Part shown: positions 8,789-17,029 of the stretch, one piece after another
Numbering within the stretch: position 1 is the first letter of the stretch
Layout: every line of letters begins with the position of its first letter
NCBI GenBank assembly: GCA_013112585.1
Contig: JABFGH010000037.1
Span: 1-38,142 of the forward strand
Direction of reading: 5' to 3'
Origin: Ignavibacteriota bacterium
GTDB lineage: Bacteria > Bacteroidota > Ignavibacteria > Ignavibacteriales > Melioribacteraceae
Length of the DNA stretch: 38,142 bases
The notes under the pieces: model-generated
Database searches by the model: none
The model's input: only the letters and a program-made list of their open reading frames with translations
Told to the model about the DNA's origin: nothing
Position numbers and translations under genes: made by a program

Positions 8789-9310
8789 TAACCAATGGTT
8801 TTAATCATTGGATTGTGAATGATAGCCAATTAAGTCATAACCCGTTCACGGGTTTGTTGCAATCAAAGAAGCCAGGAAATAAATCAGTAAACTGGTTAAT
8901 GATGTTGTCTTACCTTGTAATATCAACGGATAAATCCGTTGGTTAACAATTAATAAGAATTAGCAAATATGCATCCATTAACCAATGGTGTTAAACCATT
9001 GGATTGTGAAAAGCTACCCAAGAAGTCAAAACCCGTTCACGGGTTTTTGCAATGTAGAATCTAGGAAATAAACCAGTAAACTGGTTAATGCTGCTGTCTT
9101 GCCTTGTAATACCAACGGATAAATCCGTTGGTTAACAATTAATAAGAATTAGCAAATATGTATCTATTAACCAATGGTTTTAACCATTGGATTGAGAAAA
9201 GCTACCCCAAAAGTCATAACCCGTTCACGGGTTTGCTGCAATCAAAGAAGCCAGGAAATAAACCAGTAAACTGGTTAATGATGTTGTCTTACCTTTTAAT
9301 TCCAACGGAT
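8789..9310. repeat. Three tandem ~190-base units, each with four hairpins
   Basis: Units start at 8789, 8979 and 9168 (periods 190 and 189); the third stops at about 9310, inside its last palindrome. In unit 1 the palindromes are at 8792-8811 (CCAATGG...CATTGG), 8839-8854 (AACCCG-TTCA-CGGGTT), 8882-8897 (AATCAG-TAAA-CTGGTT) and 8923-8942 (TCAACGGA-TAAA-TCCGTTGG). Units 2 and 3 repeat the same order. The spacers (GAAATAAACCAG context, TGTCTTACCTTGTAAT, TTAACAATTAATAAGAATTAG) are also conserved. Differences in the stems of unit 1 keep pairing through G-T. The block lies where two genes end toward each other and has no reading frame of note. A role as REP-like mobile palindromes or as a structured transcript is inference. 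Confidence 0.9.
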
Positions 9311-9349
9311 GAAGAGGCTGCGGTATGATGAACATATGATTACATCCCA

Positions 9350-9386
9350 TTAGCCAAAATGGCTACAGTCATTGGGCTAAAGCCCC
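9350..9386. repeat. Palindrome module B, right copy
   Basis: TAGCC (9351-9355) pairs with GGCTA (9361-9365), and TTAGCC also pairs with GGGCTAA at 9374-9380, so two alternative stems are possible. It matches the left copy at 8671-8709 in sequence and order. Confidence 0.6.
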
Positions 9387-9407
9387 AAAATTTGGTTTTG
9401 CATAAGT

Positions 9408-9427
9408 CCCCGGCATAAATGCCGGGG
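9408..9427. repeat. Palindrome module C, complete hairpin
   Basis: CCCCGGCAT and ATGCCGGGG form a perfect nine-pair stem with a two-base AA loop. Only its left arm is present at 8733-8741. There is no T-tract after it, so it does not read as an intrinsic terminator for the plus strand. Confidence 0.7.
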
Positions 9428-9484
9428 CAATTGGATGATGTCAAAATTTGTAATTTGCATTTAAGTAATAGAGATTTTTAATTG

Positions 9485-9569
9485 CCACGACCTTCAGGTC
9501 GTGGAAGAGTAATGAAAAATATTAAATGGCTTTAGGCAAAATGGTGGTATCATGGGGCTGAAACTCCAA
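9485..9569. repeat. Palindrome module A plus degenerate module B
   Basis: CCACGACCT-TC-AGGTCGTGG (9485-9504) is a perfect nine-pair hairpin matching the interrupted copy at 8608-8649. A degenerate module B follows at 9526-9569 (ATGGCTTTAGG, then CATGGGGCTGAAACTCC). The remaining bases to 9629 show nothing else. Confidence 0.65.
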
Positions 9570-9629
9570 GTTTGTAAATGGCGGGCAATGAAATAAAATT
9601 CCACGAGGAATCATCTAAGCGTCTTCTAC

Positions 9630-10475
9630 TTAAAAATCAAAGAGCATGCTCAAAAAACTCTCACTCATTTTTTCAATAACATAATTTGCTTTTTCTTTTG
9701 TGATTGTATTTGGCGGACCCCAAGGAGTTTTATTTACATCAACAATGTAAATTTTGTTGTTTTCATTATCTCTTAAAATATCTAACTCACCATAATCCAA
9801 CCCCATTGCTTTACTAAAATTTAATATGCTTTCAACCTCGTTATCATTAAACACAGTGCTTGTCTGATGAACTTCAACGCGGTCAATTTCATTTGTAAAC
9901 CGCAGCTCTGTCGTTTTTATTTTGTAATAAACTAATGGTATATCATTCCCGATAATGGGTGCTCTTAAATCTCTTACAAAATTATCATCAATTTTATTAT
10001 CAATTAATTTTTGATATACAACATCCGGTTCCGCTTCCTTAATAGGACACTGAATAATTCGTCCGTCATGTTTTGCATTCTCATCAGATTTTACAACACA
10101 TTCTCCAATAAACTGTTTAGGATTTATTGAAAGATCATAACCGAAAACATTTTTAAAAACCGTATCAACCTTGTGCTTGCTGATATCTATGCATTCACTA
10201 TTCAAACTTCTGCTGTCTATCAAATTTGTGTTTTCAAACTTTGTGCTGTCATCCCAAAAAAAACTTATCTGCTTTTCACCCTTACTTGATCGGGCAATTC
10301 TAATTCCTAAATGTTTACAAATTTTATAAAGTATTGTTCTTTTATGCGGAAGGTTAGGATAGAAATAAATCTTTTTAATTTGATGATTAGGTTTTTTTCT
10401 TCTAAACCATGAAAAAATAAATGGAAGTTGATAACGGTAAATAATATTAAATCTATCTTCAATTTTCTTAATCAT
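9630..10475 (-). CDS. ATP-grasp-like protein of unknown function
   Basis: The ATG at 10475 gives 281 residues and overlaps the end of the upstream glycosyltransferase gene by eight bases; a TTG at 10484 is the other possible start. The C-terminal third looks like an ATP-grasp catalytic core: LDYGELDIL with E230, then IYIVDVNKTPWGPP with D246 and N248 in the place of the Mg-binding D/E-x-N, preceded by a strand rich in charged residues (RDLRAPIIG). The N-terminal 100 residues are basic and not recognised. Overlap with the glycosyltransferase implies translational coupling and a shared pathway, possibly a glycan or peptide-bond modification at the cell surface. The substrate and even the fold need confirmation. 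Confidence 0.6.
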   Translation of the reverse strand: MIKKIEDRFNIIYRYQLPFIFSWFRRKKPNHQIKKIYFYPNLPHKRTILYKICKHLGIRIARSSKGEKQISFFWDDSTKFENTNLIDSRSLNSECIDISKHKVDTVFKNVFGYDLSINPKQFIGECVVKSDENAKHDGRIIQCPIKEAEPDVVYQKLIDNKIDDNFVRDLRAPIIGNDIPLVYYKIKTTELRFTNEIDRVEVHQTSTVFNDNEVESILNFSKAMGLDYGELDILRDNENNKIYIVDVNKTPWGPPNTITKEKANYVIEKMSESFLSMLFDF

Positions 10476-11598
10476 TCTGTTCAATTAGTTCCATAAAAGT
10501 TTTTTCTAATTTTTTAGTCTGTTTACTTTCATTAAACATTTCTTCAACCCTTTTTTGCCCGGCAGCACCAAATTTAATTCTAAGTTCGGGATCAGAAATT
10601 AATTCGATAATAGCTTTTGAAAGTTCGCCCGGATTTTTTGCAGGTACTCTAAATCCTGTTTCCCCTTCAACAACAATATCAATAAGCCCATCGGTATTTG
10701 ATGATACAACTGGACGAGCTGCCGCCATTGCTTCAATAGCTGCATTGCCGAATGCCTCGGCATGAGAGGGAACAGCAATAATATCGGAAGCTGCAATTAG
10801 TTCGGGTATATCTTTTCGGAATCCGGTAAAAATTATTTTCTCACTATTTTTTAACTCGCCTGCTATTTTTTTAATTTGCTGTTCATATTGTTCTTCACCG
10901 TAACTTGCGCTGCCGACTACCCAAAAAACAACATCGCTTAATTCTTCTAAAATAATTTCCGCAGCATTTAAAAAATCTTCATGACCCTTACCCGGCGATA
11001 ATCTACCCATCAAACTTATTACGCAATGGTTTGGTGATGCGTTCATTGCCTCTCTAACTTCATTCCGCTTAATCAGTGCCGATTTATATTTATCAATTTT
11101 TATCCCGTTGTAATGAATCTTAACTTTCGATTTATCTATCGGGCATGTATCAATTACATTATTTTTTATTACCTGCGAGATTGCTAAAACTAAATTAACC
11201 CTTGAGTATAAATACTTGTGCAGAATATCTTTCTTCTTAATATATGAACCTACCCGTTTAGTCAATACAACCGGAACCTTGGATGATTTTTTTAATGCCG
11301 GAATTAGAAAGCGTAAGTCGCGTGAAAATTGAACATGTATTAGATCAAAACTATTTTTGCTTAGATACTTCTTCAACTTAAAAATCAGCAGGGGATGAAT
11401 TCCATTTCCAAAAGGTAAGGCAAAGCAGTCAAATCCTTCCGCTTCAGCTTCCTTGTGCAGTGAGCTATCGGGGTAGCATAACACAGTTATTTTATGTCCG
11501 AGTGCACGTAAGTCAATTGAGGTTTGCAGCACTCGCATTTCCATTCCGCCCCATGAGCGCGATGTACAAAATTCTAATATTTGCATTGGCTTAATCAT
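10468..11598 (-). CDS. GT4-family glycosyltransferase (GT-B fold)
   Basis: This roughly 376-residue protein is a retaining GT-B glycosyltransferase. The N-terminal Rossmann half opens with ILEFCTSRSWGGMEMRV, the glycine-rich loop typical of GT4. The C-terminal half carries MGRLSPGKGHEDFL, FTGFRKDIPEL and the EX7E motif in HAEAFGNAAIEAM, followed by RPVVSSNTDGLIDIV and GETGFRVPAKN. It should transfer a sugar from a nucleotide donor to a lipid- or polymer-bound acceptor at the cytoplasmic side of the membrane. An ATG at 11598 is chosen; a TTG at 11610 and an ATG at 11586 are alternatives. The gene ends inside the ATP-grasp-like gene start, so the two form an operon. Donor and acceptor are unknown. 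Confidence 0.9.
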   Translation of the reverse strand: MIKPMQILEFCTSRSWGGMEMRVLQTSIDLRALGHKITVLCYPDSSLHKEAEAEGFDCFALPFGNGIHPLLIFKLKKYLSKNSFDLIHVQFSRDLRFLIPALKKSSKVPVVLTKRVGSYIKKKDILHKYLYSRVNLVLAISQVIKNNVIDTCPIDKSKVKIHYNGIKIDKYKSALIKRNEVREAMNASPNHCVISLMGRLSPGKGHEDFLNAAEIILEELSDVVFWVVGSASYGEEQYEQQIKKIAGELKNSEKIIFTGFRKDIPELIAASDIIAVPSHAEAFGNAAIEAMAAARPVVSSNTDGLIDIVVEGETGFRVPAKNPGELSKAIIELISDPELRIKFGAAGQKRVEEMFNESKQTKKLEKTFMELIEQND

Positions 11599-11872
11599 TT
11601 GCGCTTGCAATCTACCTTAATGACTATAACCAATCAACCATATTTTTACATGGCATAAATTGATGATTTAATTTATTTTGTTAATCACTAATTCATTTTA
11701 TTTTAATTCTTATTAAGCTAAAGTTTGTTAATATGAAAAAGCAATTAGGGCTAATATTAAATTCAATATTAAATAAATTTTACTCTGATAAATAGAAACA
11801 ACAATATAAAATTGACTGTATAAAAGTTTGATATTCTAATTTCCTAAAACAAAAACTAATATTTGAATCACT

Positions 11873-13234
11873 ATGAGTGAAGAATCTACTCCGGATAAGA
11901 TCGAAAGAACTGGCAGTGGTAATAAGTTGACAAGTATTTCAAATACTATTGATAATAAGCTTACCCCCTATAATCTTCCTAAATTCGTTAACAGCAAATT
12001 ACTATTTGCAATACTGATCCTACTATTATTCTGGATCATTATTTCATTTTTTAGTTCTTCTACAACCAAATCTGATCTATTAACCTTTAAGGTTGAGCGT
12101 AAAAATTTTACTTCATCCATAACCGAAGCGGGTGAATTGCGAGCTAAAAAATCTATAAGTGTAGCTGCACCAAGAATTAGGGGAACACTTAAAATTACTT
12201 ACTTAATTCCTGAAGGAACGATTGTCGCACCGGGAGATACCGTTGCTAGATTTGATCCTTCGGAAGCTTTAATTAAAATGAAAGATGCTAAAGCAAGCCT
12301 GGATATCGCATACTCGGAGAAAAAAAAATTAGTTGCTAATCAAACCTCTTCAATGGCTCAAATGGAATCACAGTTAAAATCTGCGGAACTTAGTTTTGAA
12401 TTATCAAAACTTGAATTGGAGCAGATTAAATTTGAAGCAGATGTGAAACAACGGCAGACAAATTTGCAGCATCAAAAAAATGAATTAAGCTATCTGCAGA
12501 CTAAGCAGGAGTATGAGTCGAAGAAAATAATTCAAGAAGCTGAACTTTCAAAAATGGAACTTGAAATTTCACAAAAGAAAGGTGATTTGAATAAAGCTCA
12601 AAATGATTTAGAAAAATTAATTTTAATTGCACCTGCTCCGGGGCTTGTTATTTATGGAGAAAATTGGAGTAACCAGGGTAAAAAATTTGCTGTGGGTGAC
12701 CAACCTTGGCGGGGTGCATCAATAATTAAATTACCCGATTTATCACTAATGGAAAGTGTTACTTTTGTTAATGAAGTTGATGTTAGTAAAGTTAAAGTCG
12801 GGCAGGAAGTTGTTGTTACTCTTGATGCCTACCAGGACTCAAGTTTTACGGGCAGCATTTCTGATATAGCTGCAGTTGGTAAGAATAAGGACAACAATCA
12901 GAACATTAAAGTTTTTGAAGTACTGGTTGATATTATTGATAAATCGGAGATACTACGACCCGGCATGACAACAAGCAATAAAGTATTAATAAGTGAAGTG
13001 CCGAATGTATTGTTCATTCCTCATGAAGCAATTTTTAATAAGGAGGATAAATATTTTGCCTATTTAATAAACGGATCATCTTACGATGAAGTTGAAATTA
13101 AACTTGGAGCAAAGAGCGAAGATTTTATGGTAATTGAAGAAGGACTAAAAGATGGTGACCTTGTTGCGCTGGAAGACCCTTCTGAAGAAAGTGAAGGCGA
13201 TCAAAAGGGAAATGAATCTTCAATCAGCGAGTAA
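11873..13234 (+). CDS. MacA-like periplasmic adaptor (HlyD family)
   Basis: This 453-residue protein is a membrane-fusion adaptor of a tripartite exporter. A cytoplasmic tail of about 42 residues is followed by one membrane helix (43-60). Then come a lipoyl/barrel-sandwich half (near 80-130), a long coiled-coil hairpin rich in Lys, Glu and Gln (about 140-250), the second barrel half (IAPAPGLVIYGENW), and beta-barrel and proximal domains (VTFVNEVDVSKVKVGQEVVV, then RPGMTTSNKV). It stands three bases before the permease gene, and a TolC-type gene follows, so the three products likely build one export channel across the envelope. The long cytoplasmic tail is unusual for MacA, which normally has only a few residues there. 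Confidence 0.9.
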   Translation: MSEESTPDKIERTGSGNKLTSISNTIDNKLTPYNLPKFVNSKLLFAILILLLFWIIISFFSSSTTKSDLLTFKVERKNFTSSITEAGELRAKKSISVAAPRIRGTLKITYLIPEGTIVAPGDTVARFDPSEALIKMKDAKASLDIAYSEKKKLVANQTSSMAQMESQLKSAELSFELSKLELEQIKFEADVKQRQTNLQHQKNELSYLQTKQEYESKKIIQEAELSKMELEISQKKGDLNKAQNDLEKLILIAPAPGLVIYGENWSNQGKKFAVGDQPWRGASIIKLPDLSLMESVTFVNEVDVSKVKVGQEVVVTLDAYQDSSFTGSISDIAAVGKNKDNNQNIKVFEVLVDIIDKSEILRPGMTTSNKVLISEVPNVLFIPHEAIFNKEDKYFAYLINGSSYDEVEIKLGAKSEDFMVIEEGLKDGDLVALEDPSEESEGDQKGNESSISE

Positions 13235-13237
13235 TTT

Positions 13238-14530
13238 ATGAGGGAATTTGAAAATATAAAAATTGGTTTGATTGCATTAAGGGCAAATAGGCTTAGAACA
13301 ATGCTTACAATGCTCGGTGTAATTTTCGGTGTTGGAGCCGTAATCGCAATGATGTCTATTGGGGAAGGCGCGCGGCAGGAAACTCTTGAACAAATTGAAT
13401 TGCTTGGCACTAATAATATTATTATCAACAGAACTCAGGGTAATGTCAGTTCAAAAAAATCCAAGGCTTCATTTTCACGCGGACTTAGCATGGATGATGC
13501 AAGATCAATTATGGCAATACATTCGGGAGTTGAATACATAACACCAATTATTAAAAAGAAAAACAAAGTCACGTTTAAATCCAAAATAATTACTGCGGAT
13601 ATTATTGGAACACTGCCGAATTATCCAATGATGTTCAATTCGAATCCTACGTCGGGTAGATTTTTTAATCAATCTAATTTGGAATCATACTCAAACGTTT
13701 GTGTGATCGGTTCGGGCATAAAAGAAAAACTTTTTAAGTACGTGGATGCCGTTTCAAAAAAAATTAAAATAGGAAATTTATGGTTTGAGGTTATTGGAGT
13801 TATTGCCGCAAAAAATATTACAGAAACTGCTCAGAGTGATTATTCAGTTAGAAATTTTAACGATGATATTTATATACCTTATACAACATCAGTTAATAAA
13901 CTGGATAGATTTAAAGAAGAAGAAAATAATGAGTTTTTCTTTTTCTGGGGCGGCGACCGAGATGCAAAAGTTATTGATAGAACTTATGTTGATCAGCTCG
14001 CAATCAAAATTAAGGATGACCAATCAATTGGAAAAAGCGGTGAACTGATTGAAAAGATTTTAACAAGGCGGCATTATGGAGTTGAAGATTTTGAAATAAT
14101 AATTCCCGAACAGCTGCTTGAACAAAAACAAAAAACTCAAAGAATATTTAATATTGTTATGGGTGCTATTGCCGGAATCTCATTGCTTGTAGGTGGTATC
14201 GGTATCATGAATATTATGCTTGCCAATATAATGGAACGCACAAAAGAAATTGGTATTAGAAGAGCCGTTGGTGCAACAAGGCAAAATGTATTAACCCAAT
14301 TTATGTACGAATCAATTATGATAAGTATTGTTGGCGGTATCTTAGGAATTGTGGTCGGATTTCTGCTTACATCAATGATTACCGGTTATGCTGAGTGGCG
14401 TACTGCTATTACACTTCCATCAGTTTTTTTAGCTTTTTTTGTTTCTGCCGGAATTGGAATTATTTTTGGAATTTACCCGGCTAAAAAAGCAGCGAGCAAA
14501 GACCCAATTGAATCATTACGGTATGAGTAA
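13238..14530 (+). CDS. MacB-like ABC exporter permease, no ATPase domain
   Basis: This 430-residue protein has the MacB permease layout: a first membrane helix at about 20-41 inside the conserved LRANRLRTMLTMLGVIFGVGAVIAMMSIGEGA, a large periplasmic domain (about 50-300), and three C-terminal helices with the FtsX motif ERTKEIGIRRAVGATR in the loop. Length fits MacB-type permeases encoded apart from their ATPase; the N-terminal nucleotide-binding domain of E. coli MacB is absent and no ABC ATPase gene lies nearby. The adaptor gene ends three bases upstream and a TolC-type gene follows after a short repeat. Substrates of this class include toxins, antibiotics, lipoproteins and peptides; which applies here is unknown. 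Confidence 0.9.
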   Translation: MREFENIKIGLIALRANRLRTMLTMLGVIFGVGAVIAMMSIGEGARQETLEQIELLGTNNIIINRTQGNVSSKKSKASFSRGLSMDDARSIMAIHSGVEYITPIIKKKNKVTFKSKIITADIIGTLPNYPMMFNSNPTSGRFFNQSNLESYSNVCVIGSGIKEKLFKYVDAVSKKIKIGNLWFEVIGVIAAKNITETAQSDYSVRNFNDDIYIPYTTSVNKLDRFKEEENNEFFFFWGGDRDAKVIDRTYVDQLAIKIKDDQSIGKSGELIEKILTRRHYGVEDFEIIIPEQLLEQKQKTQRIFNIVMGAIAGISLLVGGIGIMNIMLANIMERTKEIGIRRAVGATRQNVLTQFMYESIMISIVGGILGIVVGFLLTSMITGYAEWRTAITLPSVFLAFFVSAGIGIIFGIYPAKKAASKDPIESLRYE

Positions 14531-14583
14531 GCTATATTGATATTCAAAATTTTTAAATTGAGCTATTGCAAAATGAAATTAAT

Positions 14584-14655
14584 GTCATTGCGAATTCTGA
14601 TATGTTCCCCGATTGAATCGTTCGAAGACAGGTTTATCGGGATGAAGCAATCTCC
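14584..14655. repeat. Short palindromic repeat-like element between permease and TolC gene
   Basis: The stretch begins GTCATTGCGAATT and ends GAAGCAATCTCC, so its ends carry ATTGC and GCAAT in inverted order. An inner pair CCCGAT (14608-14613) and ATCGGG (14636-14641) could form a stem. The GTCATTGCG...AGCAATCTC wording is a common dispersed-repeat form in bacterial genomes, which suggests an inserted element in the operon. A 64-codon open frame over it looks non-coding. No second copy is in the window. Confidence 0.4.
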
Positions 14656-14804
14656 AGTTAAAGTAAATTTCTTTTTGAGGGATTACAACCATGCGGGCAG
14701 CCGTTCCAATATGAGTTCCTATAAACATTGAAAATATGATAAGATCCCAAAACTATATTAGATATTTATTCACAATCAAAAATTATAAATTTGGAAAATC
14801 GAAA

Positions 14805-16235
14805 ATGAGAACTATTCAATCTCTACTTTTAATCATTCTATTTTCATCAAACATATTTTCGCAAAAAGTATTAACCTTAGATGAATCACTTGCAATTGCA
14901 CTTGGTGAAAGCTACAGTATCAAAAGCGCTAAATATAATTTAGAAAGTTCAAGCAAAAATTTAGAAGCGATAAAACTCGGGCTGCGTACATCCATCGATT
15001 TGCAATTCGATTTGCCGAGTTACCAAAGAAGTTTAGTAAGTCAGTTTAACACTGCTACAGGAAATGAAGAATTTTACAAAGTAGGCAACACAACAATTGA
15101 GGGAAGATTGTTTGTAACCCAGCCGCTGCTTTTTTCAAACGGAACTGTATCGATTGTCGGTAAAATGCTTGGGCGAGATCAGTTCAACGATTTTAGCGGA
15201 ACCACGCGTGATTATTTTTCTAATTTAAGCATTCAGCTTAGGCAGCCCCTTTTTGTTTTCAATAATCAAAAAGCCAATTTGGAACGAGCCGAAATTAGAC
15301 TGAAGAAAACGGAAAGAAATTATAATCAAACCGAACGGGAAATAATTTTTAATGTAACAACAAAATTTTTTAGACTTTACCAGGCAAAAAAGAATGTAGA
15401 GATTGCAAAAAACGAAGTGACACAAACTGAAGAAACTTACAGAACCGCTGTAAATAAATATAAAGCCGGACTAATTCCCGAAGTTGAATCACTTCAATTA
15501 GAAGTAGATTTTGCAACAAGTCAAAATGAACTTTTGCGCACCGAACAAACTTTTGCAGAACTATTAAATGAGTTTAAGTTTTTAATAGGCTTGGAATTAA
15601 GTGAAGTCATTGATGTTAAAGCAGATATAGAATTTAGTGACGTTTATGTCGATTTAGATGAAGCAATTGAACATGCGCTTGAAGCCCGGGCGGAACTGCT
15701 TAACTCCGAATCGGATATTGAACTTAACGAAATGAACATTGATGAAATTGATGCGAGAAGAACAATACGCGTTGACCTTTTTGCGAACTACGGCATTAAT
15801 AAAAACGATGAAAAATTTAAGTACATCTTTCGCGATTTTCAAGATTCACGAAGCGTTGTGATGTCAATGTCCGTTCCAATTTTAGATTGGGGACAAAACA
15901 GCCGCAATGTTGAAGCCGCAGTTGCAAATTACAAGAACAGCGTTCTTGCCTACAACAATCTTAAAGAATCAATTAAGAATGAAATTATCTCTTCTTATAA
16001 CAGAGTTAATTCATCCCAAAAGAGAGTTGAAGTACTAAGCAAAACGGTAGAGATCGCTGAAAAGAGTTACGAGCAAAATTTGGAGCGTTTTCGTTCAGGA
16101 AACATTACAAGCTTTGAACTTTCGCAAGAGCAATTGAGATTAACAAAAGCTAAATCGAACAGTTTGAATGCACTTATTGATTATAAAATTGCCTTAGCCG
16201 ATCTTGAACGTAAATCATATTTGAAATACAATTAA
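14805..16235 (+). CDS. TolC-family outer membrane efflux protein
   Basis: From the ATG at 14805 this is a 476-residue protein with a signal peptide (MRTIQSLLLIILFSSNIFSQ). The frame is open to 14736, but the extra 23 residues are basic and precede the signal peptide, so the later start is chosen. The mature part shows the two repeated outer-membrane efflux domains: LTLDESLAIAL at the start of the first half and VDLDEAIEHALEARAEL at the start of the second, with long alpha-helical stretches and short beta segments (ISIQLRQPLF and SVVMSMSVPIL). It should form the trimeric outer-membrane duct for the adaptor and permease encoded just upstream. The gap of about 270 bases to the permease gene contains a repeat, so the operon may be transcribed as one unit or have a second promoter. 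Confidence 0.92.
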   Translation: MRTIQSLLLIILFSSNIFSQKVLTLDESLAIALGESYSIKSAKYNLESSSKNLEAIKLGLRTSIDLQFDLPSYQRSLVSQFNTATGNEEFYKVGNTTIEGRLFVTQPLLFSNGTVSIVGKMLGRDQFNDFSGTTRDYFSNLSIQLRQPLFVFNNQKANLERAEIRLKKTERNYNQTEREIIFNVTTKFFRLYQAKKNVEIAKNEVTQTEETYRTAVNKYKAGLIPEVESLQLEVDFATSQNELLRTEQTFAELLNEFKFLIGLELSEVIDVKADIEFSDVYVDLDEAIEHALEARAELLNSESDIELNEMNIDEIDARRTIRVDLFANYGINKNDEKFKYIFRDFQDSRSVVMSMSVPILDWGQNSRNVEAAVANYKNSVLAYNNLKESIKNEIISSYNRVNSSQKRVEVLSKTVEIAEKSYEQNLERFRSGNITSFELSQEQLRLTKAKSNSLNALIDYKIALADLERKSYLKYN

Positions 16236-16316
16236 CATAATTTGGATTTATTCTCTTCTCGCTTTGCAGCATCATTTCTATTATTTTGGGTTCTCAATTA
16301 ATAAAGAATAGATACA

Positions 16317-17027
16317 ATGAAAAATGAAAAGTTAGTTTTATTACCGGGACTTGATAAACAGGTTAAATTTCTTTTAGAAAAAGAAAATGTTGAAGGAATG
16401 AAAATCCTGGTTATAGGCTCATCGAGTGAACTTATTGCGCTGCAGCTTGCAGAAAATTCAAAAACAAATGTTGATGTAATTGTTGAAGATTATGATTCTT
16501 TTATCAACTCAAGATTACTGCTTGACGGCGCGGATGAAGTGAATGTTAAGGTAATGGATTTTGAAGTGACGGATTTTGATGATGAGTCATTCGATCTGGT
16601 TTACGCTCAAGCATCAATTACTTCGGAAAGAAGAAAAAGAATAATCAAAGAAATTAAGCGTTTGTTAAAGCCTAACGGAATTTTTTGTGTGGGCGAAATT
16701 GTAACACTGGAAAAAGAGATACCAAATTTTATAAATATAATGTTTGAAGATTCTGATTTGGAACCGATGTTTAAAGGTGAATTGAATGATTATTATCTGC
16801 AGAAAAATTTCGTAATTAATGAAAGCAAAAATTTAACACACCACTTGTTTGAATATTATAAAATCGGCAAAAACAAACTTAAAGAGACCGAGAAAGAATT
16901 AACCGACAACGAAAAAAGTTATTATAAGAAATTGTTGAAGAAAACGAGTCATGAAACAAACGTGTTCCTAAAACATGGAGCTGAAAAGTATGTTGGATTC
17001 CAGGCATTAATTATGAGGAAGAAATAA
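16317..17027 (+). CDS. SAM-dependent methyltransferase-like protein
   Basis: This 236-residue protein has the class I methyltransferase order: a strand and loop (MKILVIGSSSEL, about 28-39), an acidic second strand (VDVIVEDYD), a region with DDESFDLVYAQA, and IKRLLKPNGIFCVGEI, the usual strand-5 motif. The first loop reads GSSSE rather than the standard GxGxG, so binding of S-adenosylmethionine is plausible but not proven. A charged Lys/Glu-rich C-terminal tail follows. The gene ends two bases before the rlmD-like gene on the same strand, which points to a common transcript and perhaps a role in RNA or translation-factor methylation. The substrate is unknown. Confidence 0.7.
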   Translation: MKNEKLVLLPGLDKQVKFLLEKENVEGMKILVIGSSSELIALQLAENSKTNVDVIVEDYDSFINSRLLLDGADEVNVKVMDFEVTDFDDESFDLVYAQASITSERRKRIIKEIKRLLKPNGIFCVGEIVTLEKEIPNFINIMFEDSDLEPMFKGELNDYYLQKNFVINESKNLTHHLFEYYKIGKNKLKETEKELTDNEKSYYKKLLKKTSHETNVFLKHGAEKYVGFQALIMRKK

Positions 17028-17029
17028 TT

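Noticed and set aside
9408-9427. Intrinsic terminator
   Set aside because: The stem is strong but no T-tract follows on either strand, and the same palindrome recurs as a repeat module.
8547-9629. CRISPR array
   Set aside because: Repeat units are about 190 bases with conserved spacers and four palindromes each; there are no short identical repeats with unique spacers and no cas genes.
14537-14731. 64-codon protein gene between the permease and TolC genes
   Set aside because: It covers a palindromic repeat-like element, has no family similarity, and its composition is not that of a coding region.
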